NCBI GenBank assembly: GCA_964609385.1
Contig: CAZSSM010000022.1
Span: 22,165 to 86,164 of the forward strand
Length of the DNA stretch: 64,000 bases
Source of the DNA: CAZSSM01 sp964609385
GTDB taxonomy: Bacteria; Planctomycetota; Planctomycetia; Isosphaerales; Isosphaeraceae
Direction: 5' to 3'
This document shows, piece by piece, positions 16,071 through 28,244 of the stretch. Position numbers and translations under genes: made by a program. Under the pieces are notes generated by a model that searched no databases, had not been told where the DNA came from, and saw nothing but the letters and a program-made list of their open reading frames with translations. Numbering within the stretch: the stretch's first letter is position 1; the number at the start of each line of letters is the position of its first letter.

Positions 16071-17999
16071 ATGCAAGTCCTCGACGAGAAGCTGGATGCC
16101 AAAACGCCCACCGGTCCGATCGACCAGAAGTGGACCAAGCACCGGAGCGAGCTGAAGCTGGTTGCGCCGAGCAACAAGCGTAAGTACACCGTGATCGTCG
16201 TCGGGACCGGCCTGGCCGGCGGTTCGGCGGCAGCGACCCTGGCTGAGCAAGGCTACAACGTGCTGGCCTTTTGCTATCAAGACTCCCCGCGACGGGCACA
16301 CAGCATCGCGGCTCAGGGTGGCATCAACGCCTGCAAGAACTATCAGAATGACGGAGACTCGGTCTACCGGTTCTTCTACGACACGATCAAGGGCGGCGAC
16401 TTCCGGAGCCGCGAGTCGAACGTCTACCGGTTGACCGAACTAAGCATCAATATCATCGACCAGTGTGTGGCCCAAGGCGTGCCATTCGCCCGCGAGTACG
16501 GCGGCACGCTGGCCAACCGGTCCTTCGGCGGTGCGCAGGTTTCGCGGACCTTCTATGCTCGTGGTCAGACCGGCCAGCAGTTGTTGCTGGGCTGCTATCA
16601 GGCGATGGCTCGGCAAATCGAGGCCGGTCGGATCAAGATGTTCTCGCGGACTGAGATGCTTGACATCGTTATGGTCGACGGCCGCGCCGTGGGGATCGTT
16701 ACGCGGAATCTGCTCACCGGCAAGATCGAGAAGTGGAGCGCTGACGCGGTCGTGATGGCCACCGGCGGCTACGGCAACGTTTTTTACCTCTCGACCAACG
16801 CCAAAGGGTGCAACGTCACCGCTGCTTATCGGGCCCACAAAAAGGGGGCTCTGTTCTCGAACCCTTGCTACACCCAGATTCACCCGACCTGTATCCCGCC
16901 GCACGGCGAGCACCAGTCAAAGCTCACACTGATGAGCGAGTCCTTGCGCAACGATGGCCGGGTCTGGGTCTCCAAAACGCCCAACGACACCCGCTCGCCC
17001 GACCAGATCCCTGAGGGTGAGCGCGACTACTACCTGGAGAGGATGTACCCGTCTTTCGGCAACCTCGCCCCCCGCGACATTGCCAGCCGCGCCGCCAAGA
17101 AAGTCTGCGACGAGGGCCGCGGCGTAGGTCCGACCCGTGTCGGCGTCTACCTCGATTTCAGTGATTCGATCTCCCGGCTCGGCGTCGACACGATCCGCGC
17201 CCGATACGGCAACCTGTTTGACATTTATCAACGGATTACCGGCGAAGATCCGTATAAAGTGCCAATGCGAATCTATCCGGCCTCGCACTACACCATGGGT
17301 GGGCTCTGGGTTGACTACAATCTGATGAGCACGATTCCGGGACTGTTCGTGATCGGCGAAGCCAACTTTGCTGACCACGGCGCCAATCGTCTCGGAGCGA
17401 GCGCGTTGCTCCAAGGGCTCGTCGACGGCTACTTTGTTCTGCCCTACACCATCTCCGACTTCTTTGCCCGCCACCCCAAACTTAACCTCGACGCCGACCA
17501 CCCCGAATTCGACCAGGCCGAGGCCGATGTACTTGCCCGGGTCCGCGGCTTCATGAGCACTAACGGTCGACGCTCGCCCGATTCGTTCCACCGCGAGCTG
17601 GGCAAGGTCGTTTGGGATAAGTGCGGCATGAGCCGTGACGCCCAAGGGCTTCAAGAAGCCCTAGAGAAGATCCCTCAGATCCGTCAGGAGTTCCGCGAAA
17701 ACCTCAAGGTTGTCGGCAACGATCAGGATCTGAATATGACGCTGGAGCAGGCTGGTCGAGTCGCCGACTTCATTGACTTGGCCGAACTGATGTGCCGCGA
17801 TGCCCTGGTCCGAGACGAGTCCTGTGGCGCTCACTTCCGCGAGGAACACCAGACGCCCGACGGTGAGGCTATGCGGAACGATAACGATTATCTGTATGTC
17901 TCGAACTGGCGTTTCAACGGCGACGATCAGGAACACGACCTGATCAAGGAGCCGATCGTCTACGAGCACGTTCAGCCGGTTCAACGCAGCTACAAGTGA
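16071..17999 (+). CDS. sdhA: Succinate dehydrogenase / fumarate reductase flavoprotein subunit
   Basis: This is the catalytic subunit of complex II, which interconverts succinate and fumarate using covalently bound FAD. The 642-residue product shows the Rossmann dinucleotide motif VVGTGLAGGSAAATLAEQGY, the FAD-attachment region RRAHSIAAQGGIN, the active-site stretch around QIHPTCIPPHGEHQSKL, and GLFVIGEANFADHGANRLGASALLQG. I chose the ATG at 16071 because MQVLDEKLD... leads directly into the conserved family N-terminus. The frame is open upstream, and an ATG at 15960 overlapping the sdhC stop is an alternative that would add 37 residues. It is the second gene of sdhCAB and belongs to the longer, b558-associated SdhA type. 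Confidence 0.95.
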   Translation: MQVLDEKLDAKTPTGPIDQKWTKHRSELKLVAPSNKRKYTVIVVGTGLAGGSAAATLAEQGYNVLAFCYQDSPRRAHSIAAQGGINACKNYQNDGDSVYRFFYDTIKGGDFRSRESNVYRLTELSINIIDQCVAQGVPFAREYGGTLANRSFGGAQVSRTFYARGQTGQQLLLGCYQAMARQIEAGRIKMFSRTEMLDIVMVDGRAVGIVTRNLLTGKIEKWSADAVVMATGGYGNVFYLSTNAKGCNVTAAYRAHKKGALFSNPCYTQIHPTCIPPHGEHQSKLTLMSESLRNDGRVWVSKTPNDTRSPDQIPEGERDYYLERMYPSFGNLAPRDIASRAAKKVCDEGRGVGPTRVGVYLDFSDSISRLGVDTIRARYGNLFDIYQRITGEDPYKVPMRIYPASHYTMGGLWVDYNLMSTIPGLFVIGEANFADHGANRLGASALLQGLVDGYFVLPYTISDFFARHPKLNLDADHPEFDQAEADVLARVRGFMSTNGRRSPDSFHRELGKVVWDKCGMSRDAQGLQEALEKIPQIRQEFRENLKVVGNDQDLNMTLEQAGRVADFIDLAELMCRDALVRDESCGAHFREEHQTPDGEAMRNDNDYLYVSNWRFNGDDQEHDLIKEPIVYEHVQPVQRSYK

Positions 18000-18147
18000 G
18001 GTCGATCCCCTCGCCCCGTCGACCCGCGCTCAGAGAGGCCCGGTCGATGGGACGTCGAGGGCTCCGGCATCACAGCAGGTTTTCAATGAATCGCAAACGA
18101 TTCCAAACCAATCCGTCCCACGAGACCCCTCAGCAACGGAACCGATC

Positions 18148-18891
18148 ATGAACTTCACCCTGCATGTCTGGCGGCAGAAGAGCCCTGAGGACCCTGGTCG
18201 GATGGAGGTCTATCCGGCCGAGAACATCAGCCCGGACACCTCGTTCCTGGAGATGCTCGACCTTGTTAACGAGCAATTGATCGAGCGCGGTGAGGAGCCG
18301 ATCCATTTCGATCATGACTGCCGTGAAGGGATTTGCGGTATGTGCTCGCTGGTCATCAACGGCGTGCCGCATGGTCCCGAGCAGACGACCACCTGCCAGC
18401 TCCACATGCGGAGCTTTTCCGATGGAGACGAGATCTACATCGAGCCCTGGCGTGCACGGCCCTTCCCAGTAATCAAGGACCTGGTTGTTGACCGGACCGC
18501 CTTCGACGCGATCATCGAGGCCGGCGGCTACGTTGCGGTCAACACGGGCTCGGCGCCTGAAGCCAACGCGATCCCGGTCCGCAAGGAAGACGCTGACGCC
18601 TCCTTTGAGAGCGCCATGTGCATTGGCTGCGGCGCCTGCGTCGCGGCCTGCCCTAATGCCTCGGCCATGCTCTTCACCTCGGCCAAGGTGGCCCACCTCG
18701 CACGGCTGCCCCAAGGCAAGGTCGAACGCCGACGACGCGTCGCGAACATGGTCGAGGCGATGGACGATGCCGGATTCGGTAACTGTCGGAACTACGGCGA
18801 GTGCGAGGCGGTCTGCCCCAAGGAAATCTCCTTGGACAACATCGCCTTGATGAACCGCGAGTACCTCGGCGCCGCCCTGGCGGGCTCCTGA
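18148..18891 (+). CDS. sdhB: Succinate dehydrogenase / fumarate reductase iron-sulfur subunit
   Basis: This subunit carries electrons from the flavin to the membrane anchor through three iron-sulfur clusters. In the 247-residue protein, CREGICGMCSLVINGVPHGPEQTTTC binds the [2Fe-2S] cluster (shown here as its key residues: three Cys in the first ten positions and the last Cys). CIGCGACVAACP supplies most [4Fe-4S] ligands, and later C-x-x-x-x-x-C and CP residues complete the [3Fe-4S] site. The ATG at 18148 gives the family N-terminus MNFTLHVWRQK. It lies 148 bp after sdhA, a wide gap for this operon, with no obvious terminator between them. Confidence 0.95.
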   Translation: MNFTLHVWRQKSPEDPGRMEVYPAENISPDTSFLEMLDLVNEQLIERGEEPIHFDHDCREGICGMCSLVINGVPHGPEQTTTCQLHMRSFSDGDEIYIEPWRARPFPVIKDLVVDRTAFDAIIEAGGYVAVNTGSAPEANAIPVRKEDADASFESAMCIGCGACVAACPNASAMLFTSAKVAHLARLPQGKVERRRRVANMVEAMDDAGFGNCRNYGECEAVCPKEISLDNIALMNREYLGAALAGS

Positions 18892-19183
18892 GCCGTCTCT
18901 TATCAATCGTGTTATTCTTTTGGGAGCGGGTCTGGACTCCTGGCCCGCCCCCTAAGCAGCTCGATTCGGCAGTCGAAGTTCTCTGGTCAGGACTCCGAGA
19001 GGCGGTTTATCGTATGGCATCCCTCGGCGGGAAGCGGTGCGGACAGGGTCCCACCAAATCACTGATGCCGGCTTGGTCCATCTTAAGACCGATCCCCGAC
19101 ACAGTTAACCACCGAGTCGTTTGCCGACCACCACGGAGGTGGTCCCGACCCATTGAGACCGCCAGAACAGAGCGACGCGACCC

Positions 19184-19753
19184 ATGGCCCAGATCAAGGC
19201 GAACGATATCCGACGTGGCATGGTCGTGACGATCGACAACATCAATTTCGTCGTCGTCGACTTCGCCCACCATACGCCCGGTAACCTCCGCGCGATGGTC
19301 CAGACCAAGCTCAAAAACCTGAATACCGGGACCATCATCGACAAGCGGCTCCGCTCGGTCGACCAGATCGAAACGCCATTCGTGGACCGTAAAGACTACG
19401 AATACCTTTACAGCAGTGGTGACGAACACGTCTTCATGGACGTCGAGACCTTCGATCAGATCGAATTTCCCCCCGATATTATCGGCACCGCGATGGACTA
19501 CCTGTTGCCGAACACGAAGGTGACGGTCATGTTCATTGACGACAAGCCGGTCTCGATCGATGTGCCGACCACCGTCGAGTTGCGGGTCACCGAGACCCCG
19601 CCGTCGATCAAAGGGGCCACCGCGACCAACCAATATAAGGAGGCCACCCTGGAGACCGGCCTCCGCGTCATGGTCCCCCCGTTCATCGGCCCTGACGAGA
19701 CGATCCGGATCGATACGCGAACCGGTGAGTACGTCGAGCGTGTCAAGAACTGA
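19184..19753 (+). CDS. efp: Translation elongation factor P, variant with Asn at the modified-lysine position
   Basis: EF-P enters the ribosomal E site and speeds peptide-bond formation at proline runs. The 189-residue length and the three beta-barrel domains are standard: KOW-like N-terminal domain to about residue 65, middle OB domain, and C-terminal OB domain ending in GEYVERVKN. The start MAQIKANDIRRGMV is clear. At the tip loop, where most bacteria have Lys34 (modified by EpmA/EpmB) or Arg32 (rhamnosylated by EarP), this protein reads HHTPGNLRAM. That puts Pro at 32 and Asn at 34, so neither known modification can occur at these positions. It is followed by ileS on the same strand with a weak hairpin between. 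Confidence 0.95.
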   Translation: MAQIKANDIRRGMVVTIDNINFVVVDFAHHTPGNLRAMVQTKLKNLNTGTIIDKRLRSVDQIETPFVDRKDYEYLYSSGDEHVFMDVETFDQIEFPPDIIGTAMDYLLPNTKVTVMFIDDKPVSIDVPTTVELRVTETPPSIKGATATNQYKEATLETGLRVMVPPFIGPDETIRIDTRTGEYVERVKN

Positions 19754-19757
19754 TCCG

Positions 19758-19801
19758 GGGAAGGGTTGATTCAGATCAGTACCCCGATCCCTCCCCTTCC
19801 C
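19758..19801 (+). terminator. Weak possible hairpin after efp
   Basis: GGGAAGGG at 19758-19765 can pair with CCCTTCCC at 19794-19801 across a 28-nt loop. The loop is long and no T-run follows, so termination here is doubtful; low-complexity G/C runs may produce this by chance. Confidence 0.2.
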
Positions 19802-19953
19802 TCAGTCCAGTCGTGCTGGGGTGAACCCGATGCGCCGATTGGTCCTCGACATCGATCGCTAATCCCGATGCGGGCCGGCCGCCCCGTTGACGTCTAGGGT
19901 CGGTCGGCATGAATCGGTCCGGTCCCCAAGTCCCCAGCCGTGAGCCCCCTTCG

Positions 19954-23583
<3,630 letters not shown>

Positions 23584-23612
23584 ATCCAATAACCTTGATT
23601 TGTCCATACCCA

Positions 23613-23653
23613 ACTCGGGCGGAATCGTACATGAAGAACGATTTCGCCCGAGT
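23613..23653. terminator. Strong bidirectional hairpin between convergent ileS and the oxidoreductase gene
   Basis: ACTCGGGCGGAATCGT (23613-23628) pairs with ACGATTTCGCCCGAGT (23638-23653) over 16 positions with a single G-T wobble, around a nine-base loop. Both flanking genes end toward it (ileS stops 30 bp to the left, the oxidoreductase stops 50 bp to the right). TTTT follows shortly on the plus strand and an A-rich patch lies on the other side. It is the best terminator in the window. Confidence 0.8.
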
Positions 23654-23702
23654 GTGGTTTTCAGATCGAACGATTCGATTTCGCGAATGATTGTGTTCAG
23701 CG

Positions 23703-25163
23703 TCAGACGTAATTCGGCGTCGGAACTTCAAATCCGGGATTGTTGAGGTCTTTCAACAAGGCATTGGCCGCCGCAGCGTGCTCGCCGACGTGCGATTCGG
23801 TGTTGGGATCGAACGTTAGCCAGGGGCCGACGACGTACTCTTCCCCATCTTCCGGGATCCCGACACCGTTGCTCATGACCTGATGGAACTTCAGGAAGTG
23901 CTCAGCCGCTTCCCGATTATCGCCGAACGAGACTGCTCTCGAGTTGAACGGAACGCGCTCGCCCAGACGATACGAGTTGTTGATCAGGTGCCCCATCACA
24001 CAACCATAGTGGGCTTCCAACGCGTTACCGTTGGCCATTGAGGGGTCGCCGGCACGGACCGCTGCGATGAAGCTTCCCCAATTACCGCCGGGTGTGATGT
24101 TCCCAGGATCCACGCGGAGTGGTTCGGGATCTGTACCGGGTCGGTGGATCGTATAATTGCCTTCGCCAGTGATCTTGCTGCCGTCTTCCAGGTAGTACTC
24201 ATTGTAGACTTGGCGTTTGTACCCGTCGTAGTCAACGTTCCGAACGTTGAAGAAGACCGATTGGCCATTGGGATACTCGGCGATGCCGAACATCGAGTTC
24301 GGGGTCTCTCCTTGGTCGTTCCATCGGAAGCGTCCGCCGATCGCCATGACACGCGTCGGATGCGTTTGGTCGTCGTCGATCGCCCAACGCGCGACGTCCA
24401 GTTGGTGCGTCCCCTGATTGTTTAGGTCGCCGTTGCCGGTCTTCCAGAACCAATGCCAGTCGTAGTGTACGTAGTTGGCATGGTATTGATCGATTACGGC
24501 GGGACCTTTCCAGAGATCCCAATCGAGGTGACGGGGGGGCGCTCCGGGGCTCTCCATCCCGATACTGTTGCGGGGCTTGCAGCAGTATCCGTAGGCAATC
24601 TTCAGGCGTGGTAGTTTGCCGGACTTGAGCGATTGGTGAAGGCCGGCGATCCCGGCGTTGCTCCGACGCTGCGTGCCGTGTTGGATGACGACCCCGTACT
24701 TTTCTTGCGCTTGGACGGCCACGCGGCCTTCAACCACATCATGACTCATCGGCTTTTCGACATAGACGTGCTTGCCGGCCTGGGCCGCCCAGATCGTCAT
24801 CAGGGCGTGCCAGTGGTTCGGAGTCGCGATCGAGATGGCATCAAGGTTCTTATCTTCGAGCGCCCTACGAACGTCGGCAAACCCGACGGCCTTCGGTAGA
24901 TCCGCCTTGCGACGGGCCAGGACTTTCTCGTCGGGATCAATAAGCGCGACGATCTCCACGTTCTTCTGATCCGACCAGCCATTGATGTGGCTCTTGCCGC
25001 GGCCGTTTAACCCAGCGACCGCGATGCGTACCCGATCATTGGCCCCGAGAATGTTTCCCGATGCCTGAGTCCCCGAGATCGCAAACGTCGATCCGATGGC
25101 CAGGGTCGACGACCGTTTCAAGAATTCGCGTCGCGTCTTGCGTGGCGACTGCTCAACTGACAT
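23703..25163 (-). CDS. Tat-exported Gfo/Idh/MocA-family oxidoreductase
   Basis: The 486-residue protein begins with a twin-arginine signal, TRREFLKRSSTLAIGSTFAI, so it is folded with its cofactor before export. The NAD(P)-binding fold follows (RIAVAGLNGRGKSHINGW, then VALIDPDEKV), with the family motif VEKPMSHD at about residue 140. It has the downstream EKYGVVIQHGTQRR and NQGTHQLDVARWAI segments typical of the large planctomycete expansion of this family. These enzymes usually oxidise or epimerise sugars or sugar acids, and the substrate cannot be predicted. The gene is convergent with ileS, from which it is separated by the shared hairpin, and it reads away from the HD-domain gene. Confidence 0.9.
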   Translation of the reverse strand: MSVEQSPRKTRREFLKRSSTLAIGSTFAISGTQASGNILGANDRVRIAVAGLNGRGKSHINGWSDQKNVEIVALIDPDEKVLARRKADLPKAVGFADVRRALEDKNLDAISIATPNHWHALMTIWAAQAGKHVYVEKPMSHDVVEGRVAVQAQEKYGVVIQHGTQRRSNAGIAGLHQSLKSGKLPRLKIAYGYCCKPRNSIGMESPGAPPRHLDWDLWKGPAVIDQYHANYVHYDWHWFWKTGNGDLNNQGTHQLDVARWAIDDDQTHPTRVMAIGGRFRWNDQGETPNSMFGIAEYPNGQSVFFNVRNVDYDGYKRQVYNEYYLEDGSKITGEGNYTIHRPGTDPEPLRVDPGNITPGGNWGSFIAAVRAGDPSMANGNALEAHYGCVMGHLINNSYRLGERVPFNSRAVSFGDNREAAEHFLKFHQVMSNGVGIPEDGEEYVVGPWLTFDPNTESHVGEHAAAANALLKDLNNPGFEVPTPNYV

Positions 25164-25561
25164 GGCGGATTCCTTGCTCGGAGTGGGGAAGGGAGATCCT
25201 CAAGGCCGGTGTGGCCGCCATCTGTTAATCGCCTGCCGATCGGCCTGGCTCGTCGAACCGCCGTGAGGTCCCTCAAGGTGGCCGGCCAGCCGGATTGTCT
25301 AGCATGCCGTTAACCGTTTGATCATGGTTCTCATCCTGATCGTTGATCGTTCGCATTGCAACAACCAAGCTCAACGGTTCCAGAAATCTGTCAACTTAAG
25401 CCGGCTCGAGGTCCATCGGAGAAGGGATATTCGATATATGGACAGATGTACACTAGTCGACGAAGTCGCCTGGAAAAAGCCGGACGGTCATCGCACACTA
25501 AATCTAAATCCAGTGATAGAGCCTTGAGCTGCTTGCAAGTGCTTTGGGGGGGCTGGTTTTC
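25164..25561. other. Divergent intergenic region
   Basis: These 400 bp separate the leftward oxidoreductase gene from the rightward HD gene and should contain both promoters. The right half (about 25320-25520) is clearly richer in A and T than the surroundings, with GATATTCGATATATGG near 25427-25442 as a possible promoter core. I see no coding sequence and no strong inverted repeat. Confidence 0.35.
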
Positions 25562-26458
25562 GTGCAATGGGTCGACCGTGTCTACGGCTGGGTGACGATC
25601 GAGGATCCGCGGATCCTAGAATTGGTCGCGTGTCCGACGTTTGATCGACTCCGACGTGTCCGTCAGGCAGGACCTTCGGCGTACGCCTTCCCATTCAAGG
25701 ACGTCACCCGACACGAGCATAGCCTCGGGGTCTATCTCCTCCTGAGGCGATTGGGCGCTCCCTGGTCCGAACAAGTGGCTGGCCTTCTGCACGATATCTC
25801 ACACACCGCATTCTCGCATGCCGTCGACTTCGTCTTCGACAGCGACGAGCAGGCGCTTCATGAGGAGTTGAAGCACCTCTTCCTCGAGCGGGAGGATCTG
25901 GCCCGTGCTTTGGAGAGGATCGGTCTGGACCCGTTCGACTTCTATGACGATGGCCGCTACCCGCTTCTGGAACAGCCCTTGCCCAGGCTCTGTGCGGACC
26001 GGATCGACTATTTCCTCCGCGACAGCCTGACATGTGGAGTGATCACGCCAGCCTTTGCTCAGCGGGTCTTGGAGGACCTCCGCGTCGTCGATGGGGTCAT
26101 TGCCTTCCAGTCACCCGGAGTGGCCCACCAGGCCGTGGCCGCCTACGAGGAGATGAATCGCGACTGGTGGGCCAGCGACATCGAGGCGTTCATCTACAAT
26201 GAGTTTGCCGACGTGATCCGCGAAGGTTTCCGCCTCGGCGCACTGACCACCGACGACCTCTTGGAGGACGAGCCTCACGTCCTAGCCCAGCTCCAAGCGG
26301 CTGGCAGCCGGTTTATCGAGGCCAAGCTAGAGGCGATCTTCCACTTCGATCCAGCACGGGTCCCGGGTTATCAACCACGGGTCGTTCCCAAGCAGCGATG
26401 GATCGATCCACCGATCGTTGATGCGGGTCAGGTTCGTCCCTTCTCAGAGGTCTCCTGA
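25562..26458 (+). CDS. HD-domain phosphohydrolase
   Basis: The 298-residue protein carries a metal-dependent HD phosphohydrolase core. With a GTG start at 25562 the residues are His51 (RHEHSLGVYLL), His77-Asp78 (GLLHDISHTAFSH) and a later Asp in LCADRIDYFLRD. The family resembles dGTP triphosphohydrolase and SAMHD1-like enzymes and the YdhJ group, which act on nucleotides. The exact substrate is unknown. The start is uncertain: the GTG sits 12 bases after a run of seven G that could serve as a ribosome-binding site, and a TTG at 25544 would overlap that run. It is convergent with the propeller protein gene, with imperfect inverted GGCAGCC/GGCTGCC copies at 26478 and 26535 between them. Confidence 0.85.
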   Translation: MQWVDRVYGWVTIEDPRILELVACPTFDRLRRVRQAGPSAYAFPFKDVTRHEHSLGVYLLLRRLGAPWSEQVAGLLHDISHTAFSHAVDFVFDSDEQALHEELKHLFLEREDLARALERIGLDPFDFYDDGRYPLLEQPLPRLCADRIDYFLRDSLTCGVITPAFAQRVLEDLRVVDGVIAFQSPGVAHQAVAAYEEMNRDWWASDIEAFIYNEFADVIREGFRLGALTTDDLLEDEPHVLAQLQAAGSRFIEAKLEAIFHFDPARVPGYQPRVVPKQRWIDPPIVDAGQVRPFSEVS

Positions 26459-26633
26459 TCCCGAACGTCGAATGATCGGCAGCCACGGCTCCGACGTCTG
26501 GGACGCGACGTGAGAGGACTCCTACCGGTGCGTCGGCTGCCATGATCCCTCGACCTATCCCCAGGCATCGACGATCGATTCATCGATGAAATGTGGGTCG
26601 CTTTCGAGTAGTTCGATCAGCAAGGAACGGTTC

Positions 26634-28088
26634 TCAAAGCGGGGCGTCGACCTCCTGCTGGAGATCGTCGTCGAAGATCCCGAAGAGTCTGGCGATCGCC
26701 TCGTCCAGAAGGTTATCCACGGGTGTCGGAGTCCCATCGAAGTCGAGGACGGATCGATGGAATCGGAAGAACGGAGACGGCACGGGATCCGGAACCGGGA
26801 CTTCGAACTTGATGAAGGGAGGAGACGGCGCTCGTCGGGGGCCGCCGTCGAGAACTCGGGCGAAGACGCCATTCTCGGAGCCGTCCTGGTTATCGCTCGT
26901 CCAGGAGACGACCACGTCGCCGTTGCTGAGATGGCTGGCCGATGGTTGGAATTGATCGTTTGGATTCGTATCGTTGACTTGGTATTCGGCGACCCAACCG
27001 GTCGGGGACGATCCGTCCGCATAGATCTTGCGAATCGCGATTCCGTCTGCGTCTCCAGCTTGCTTGTCGGTGGTATACCAACTAACCACAACGACATGCT
27101 CGACGGGGTGGCTCGTCACCGAGGGGGCATAGGAATTGGCTTCGTAGGCGTTGAGGCCAAACTCGCCGGTCGTCGGTGTTCCGAAGGCGGAGAAACTGCG
27201 GGCGTAAATCCCGTTCTTGGTCCCGGCCAATTGGTTCCGGCTGGTCCAGGCGATGAGGAATCCGCCGTCGTGAAGACCATCGACTGAGGGGCTGTACTGG
27301 GCATCGGAGGTCGTGAGGTTAACCTGGATATCCCCGGTCGTCGCCACGCTTGAGGCATTGAAGAGTCGGGCGCGGACGTCCCACTCGGGGTAACTACCCC
27401 GCTGCCAGGTCACGACGTAGCCGCCGTTCTCGAGGCCGGCGACATCGGGATTGAGATGAATGGCGGTCGGATCTTGGTTGACCTGGACTTCGCCGCCATC
27501 GGGGTTCCCGGACGGATCGAAGATCCGAGCGTAGACCTGCGAATGAGTCGAGCGGCCACCGCCATCACCTTGCCACGAGACGACGAAACCCCCATCGGCC
27601 AAGTCGGAGACCGACGGGTTTTGTTGATCACCAAGGGTCGTCTGATTGATCAGGATCTCGTCGGAGAGGGCTTCGCCCTGGGGATCGAAGAGCCGGGCGT
27701 AGATCCCAAAGTGCGAACCATCTTGCCAACGGCTCTGCCAGACGACGACGAATCCACCACCGTGGAGCGCGGCGATGTCGGGGTTCCACTGGTTGTTGTC
27801 TGTGGTCTGGTTGACGGGGATTTCTGCGGTGATCGGTGTTCCGTCGTCCTCGAAGACGCGGACCGAGATGCCGTAGTCGTGGACGCTCTGGCCCTCCCAG
27901 ACGACCGCGAACCGACCGTCTTCGAGCCCTGCCGTGGCGGAATCCTCTTGGTCGCCGATCGAGGTGACGTTGACCTGGAACTCCGGCGTGATCGGGCCGA
28001 ACGGCGTGAAGCTGAGCAGGAGTCGGTCCTCGCACGCCTCGATTTCCAAGGGAGATCGTCGGGTCTGCAGGCGATCGTAACGGGACAC
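26634..28088 (-). CDS. Surface protein with planctomycete N-terminal motif and seven WD-like repeats (probable beta-propeller)
   Basis: It starts at a GTG seven bases after GGAGG. Residues about 10-26 (RRSPLEIEACEDRLLLS) match the planctomycete LExxExRxLLS export-associated motif. Seven repeats of about 47-59 residues then run from about residue 38 to 425. Each starts near VNxTTxxxQxxPxxxxL, continues GGFVVxWxS, and ends GIYARxFxxxGxP, separated by a conserved V/I/L-N. Seven copies strongly suggest a closed seven-bladed propeller. No catalytic residues stand out, so it may bind carbohydrate or another surface component. A Pro-rich linker and a C-terminal acidic tail (NLLDEAIARLFGIFDDDLQQE) follow. 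A second frame beyond the stop (to 26555) reads ENRSLLIELLESDPHFIDES, which may be an unrelated remnant. Confidence 0.8.
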   Translation of the reverse strand: MSRYDRLQTRRSPLEIEACEDRLLLSFTPFGPITPEFQVNVTSIGDQEDSATAGLEDGRFAVVWEGQSVHDYGISVRVFEDDGTPITAEIPVNQTTDNNQWNPDIAALHGGGFVVVWQSRWQDGSHFGIYARLFDPQGEALSDEILINQTTLGDQQNPSVSDLADGGFVVSWQGDGGGRSTHSQVYARIFDPSGNPDGGEVQVNQDPTAIHLNPDVAGLENGGYVVTWQRGSYPEWDVRARLFNASSVATTGDIQVNLTTSDAQYSPSVDGLHDGGFLIAWTSRNQLAGTKNGIYARSFSAFGTPTTGEFGLNAYEANSYAPSVTSHPVEHVVVVSWYTTDKQAGDADGIAIRKIYADGSSPTGWVAEYQVNDTNPNDQFQPSASHLSNGDVVVSWTSDNQDGSENGVFARVLDGGPRRAPSPPFIKFEVPVPDPVPSPFFRFHRSVLDFDGTPTPVDNLLDEAIARLFGIFDDDLQQEVDAPL

Positions 28089-28244
28089 GGGGGAGCCTCC
28101 GAAAAGCGCCGGGGATCCGCCTCAACGAGGGTTGAGGTTGGGACGACGCCCGGTCAATCGGAAGCGATCCGTGGTCATCCGACAGGCAACGTCCCGATTT
28201 CTCATTGCTCGGGACGTGTTGGGCTGTTGGGAAATAGGTTCGGC

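Noticed and set aside
19909..19953. The upstream ATG as the start of ileS
   Set aside because: The 15 extra residues are Ser/Pro-rich and not synthetase-like; the internal ATG starts with the conserved FSKVGDADFVRGE segment. It cannot be fully excluded.
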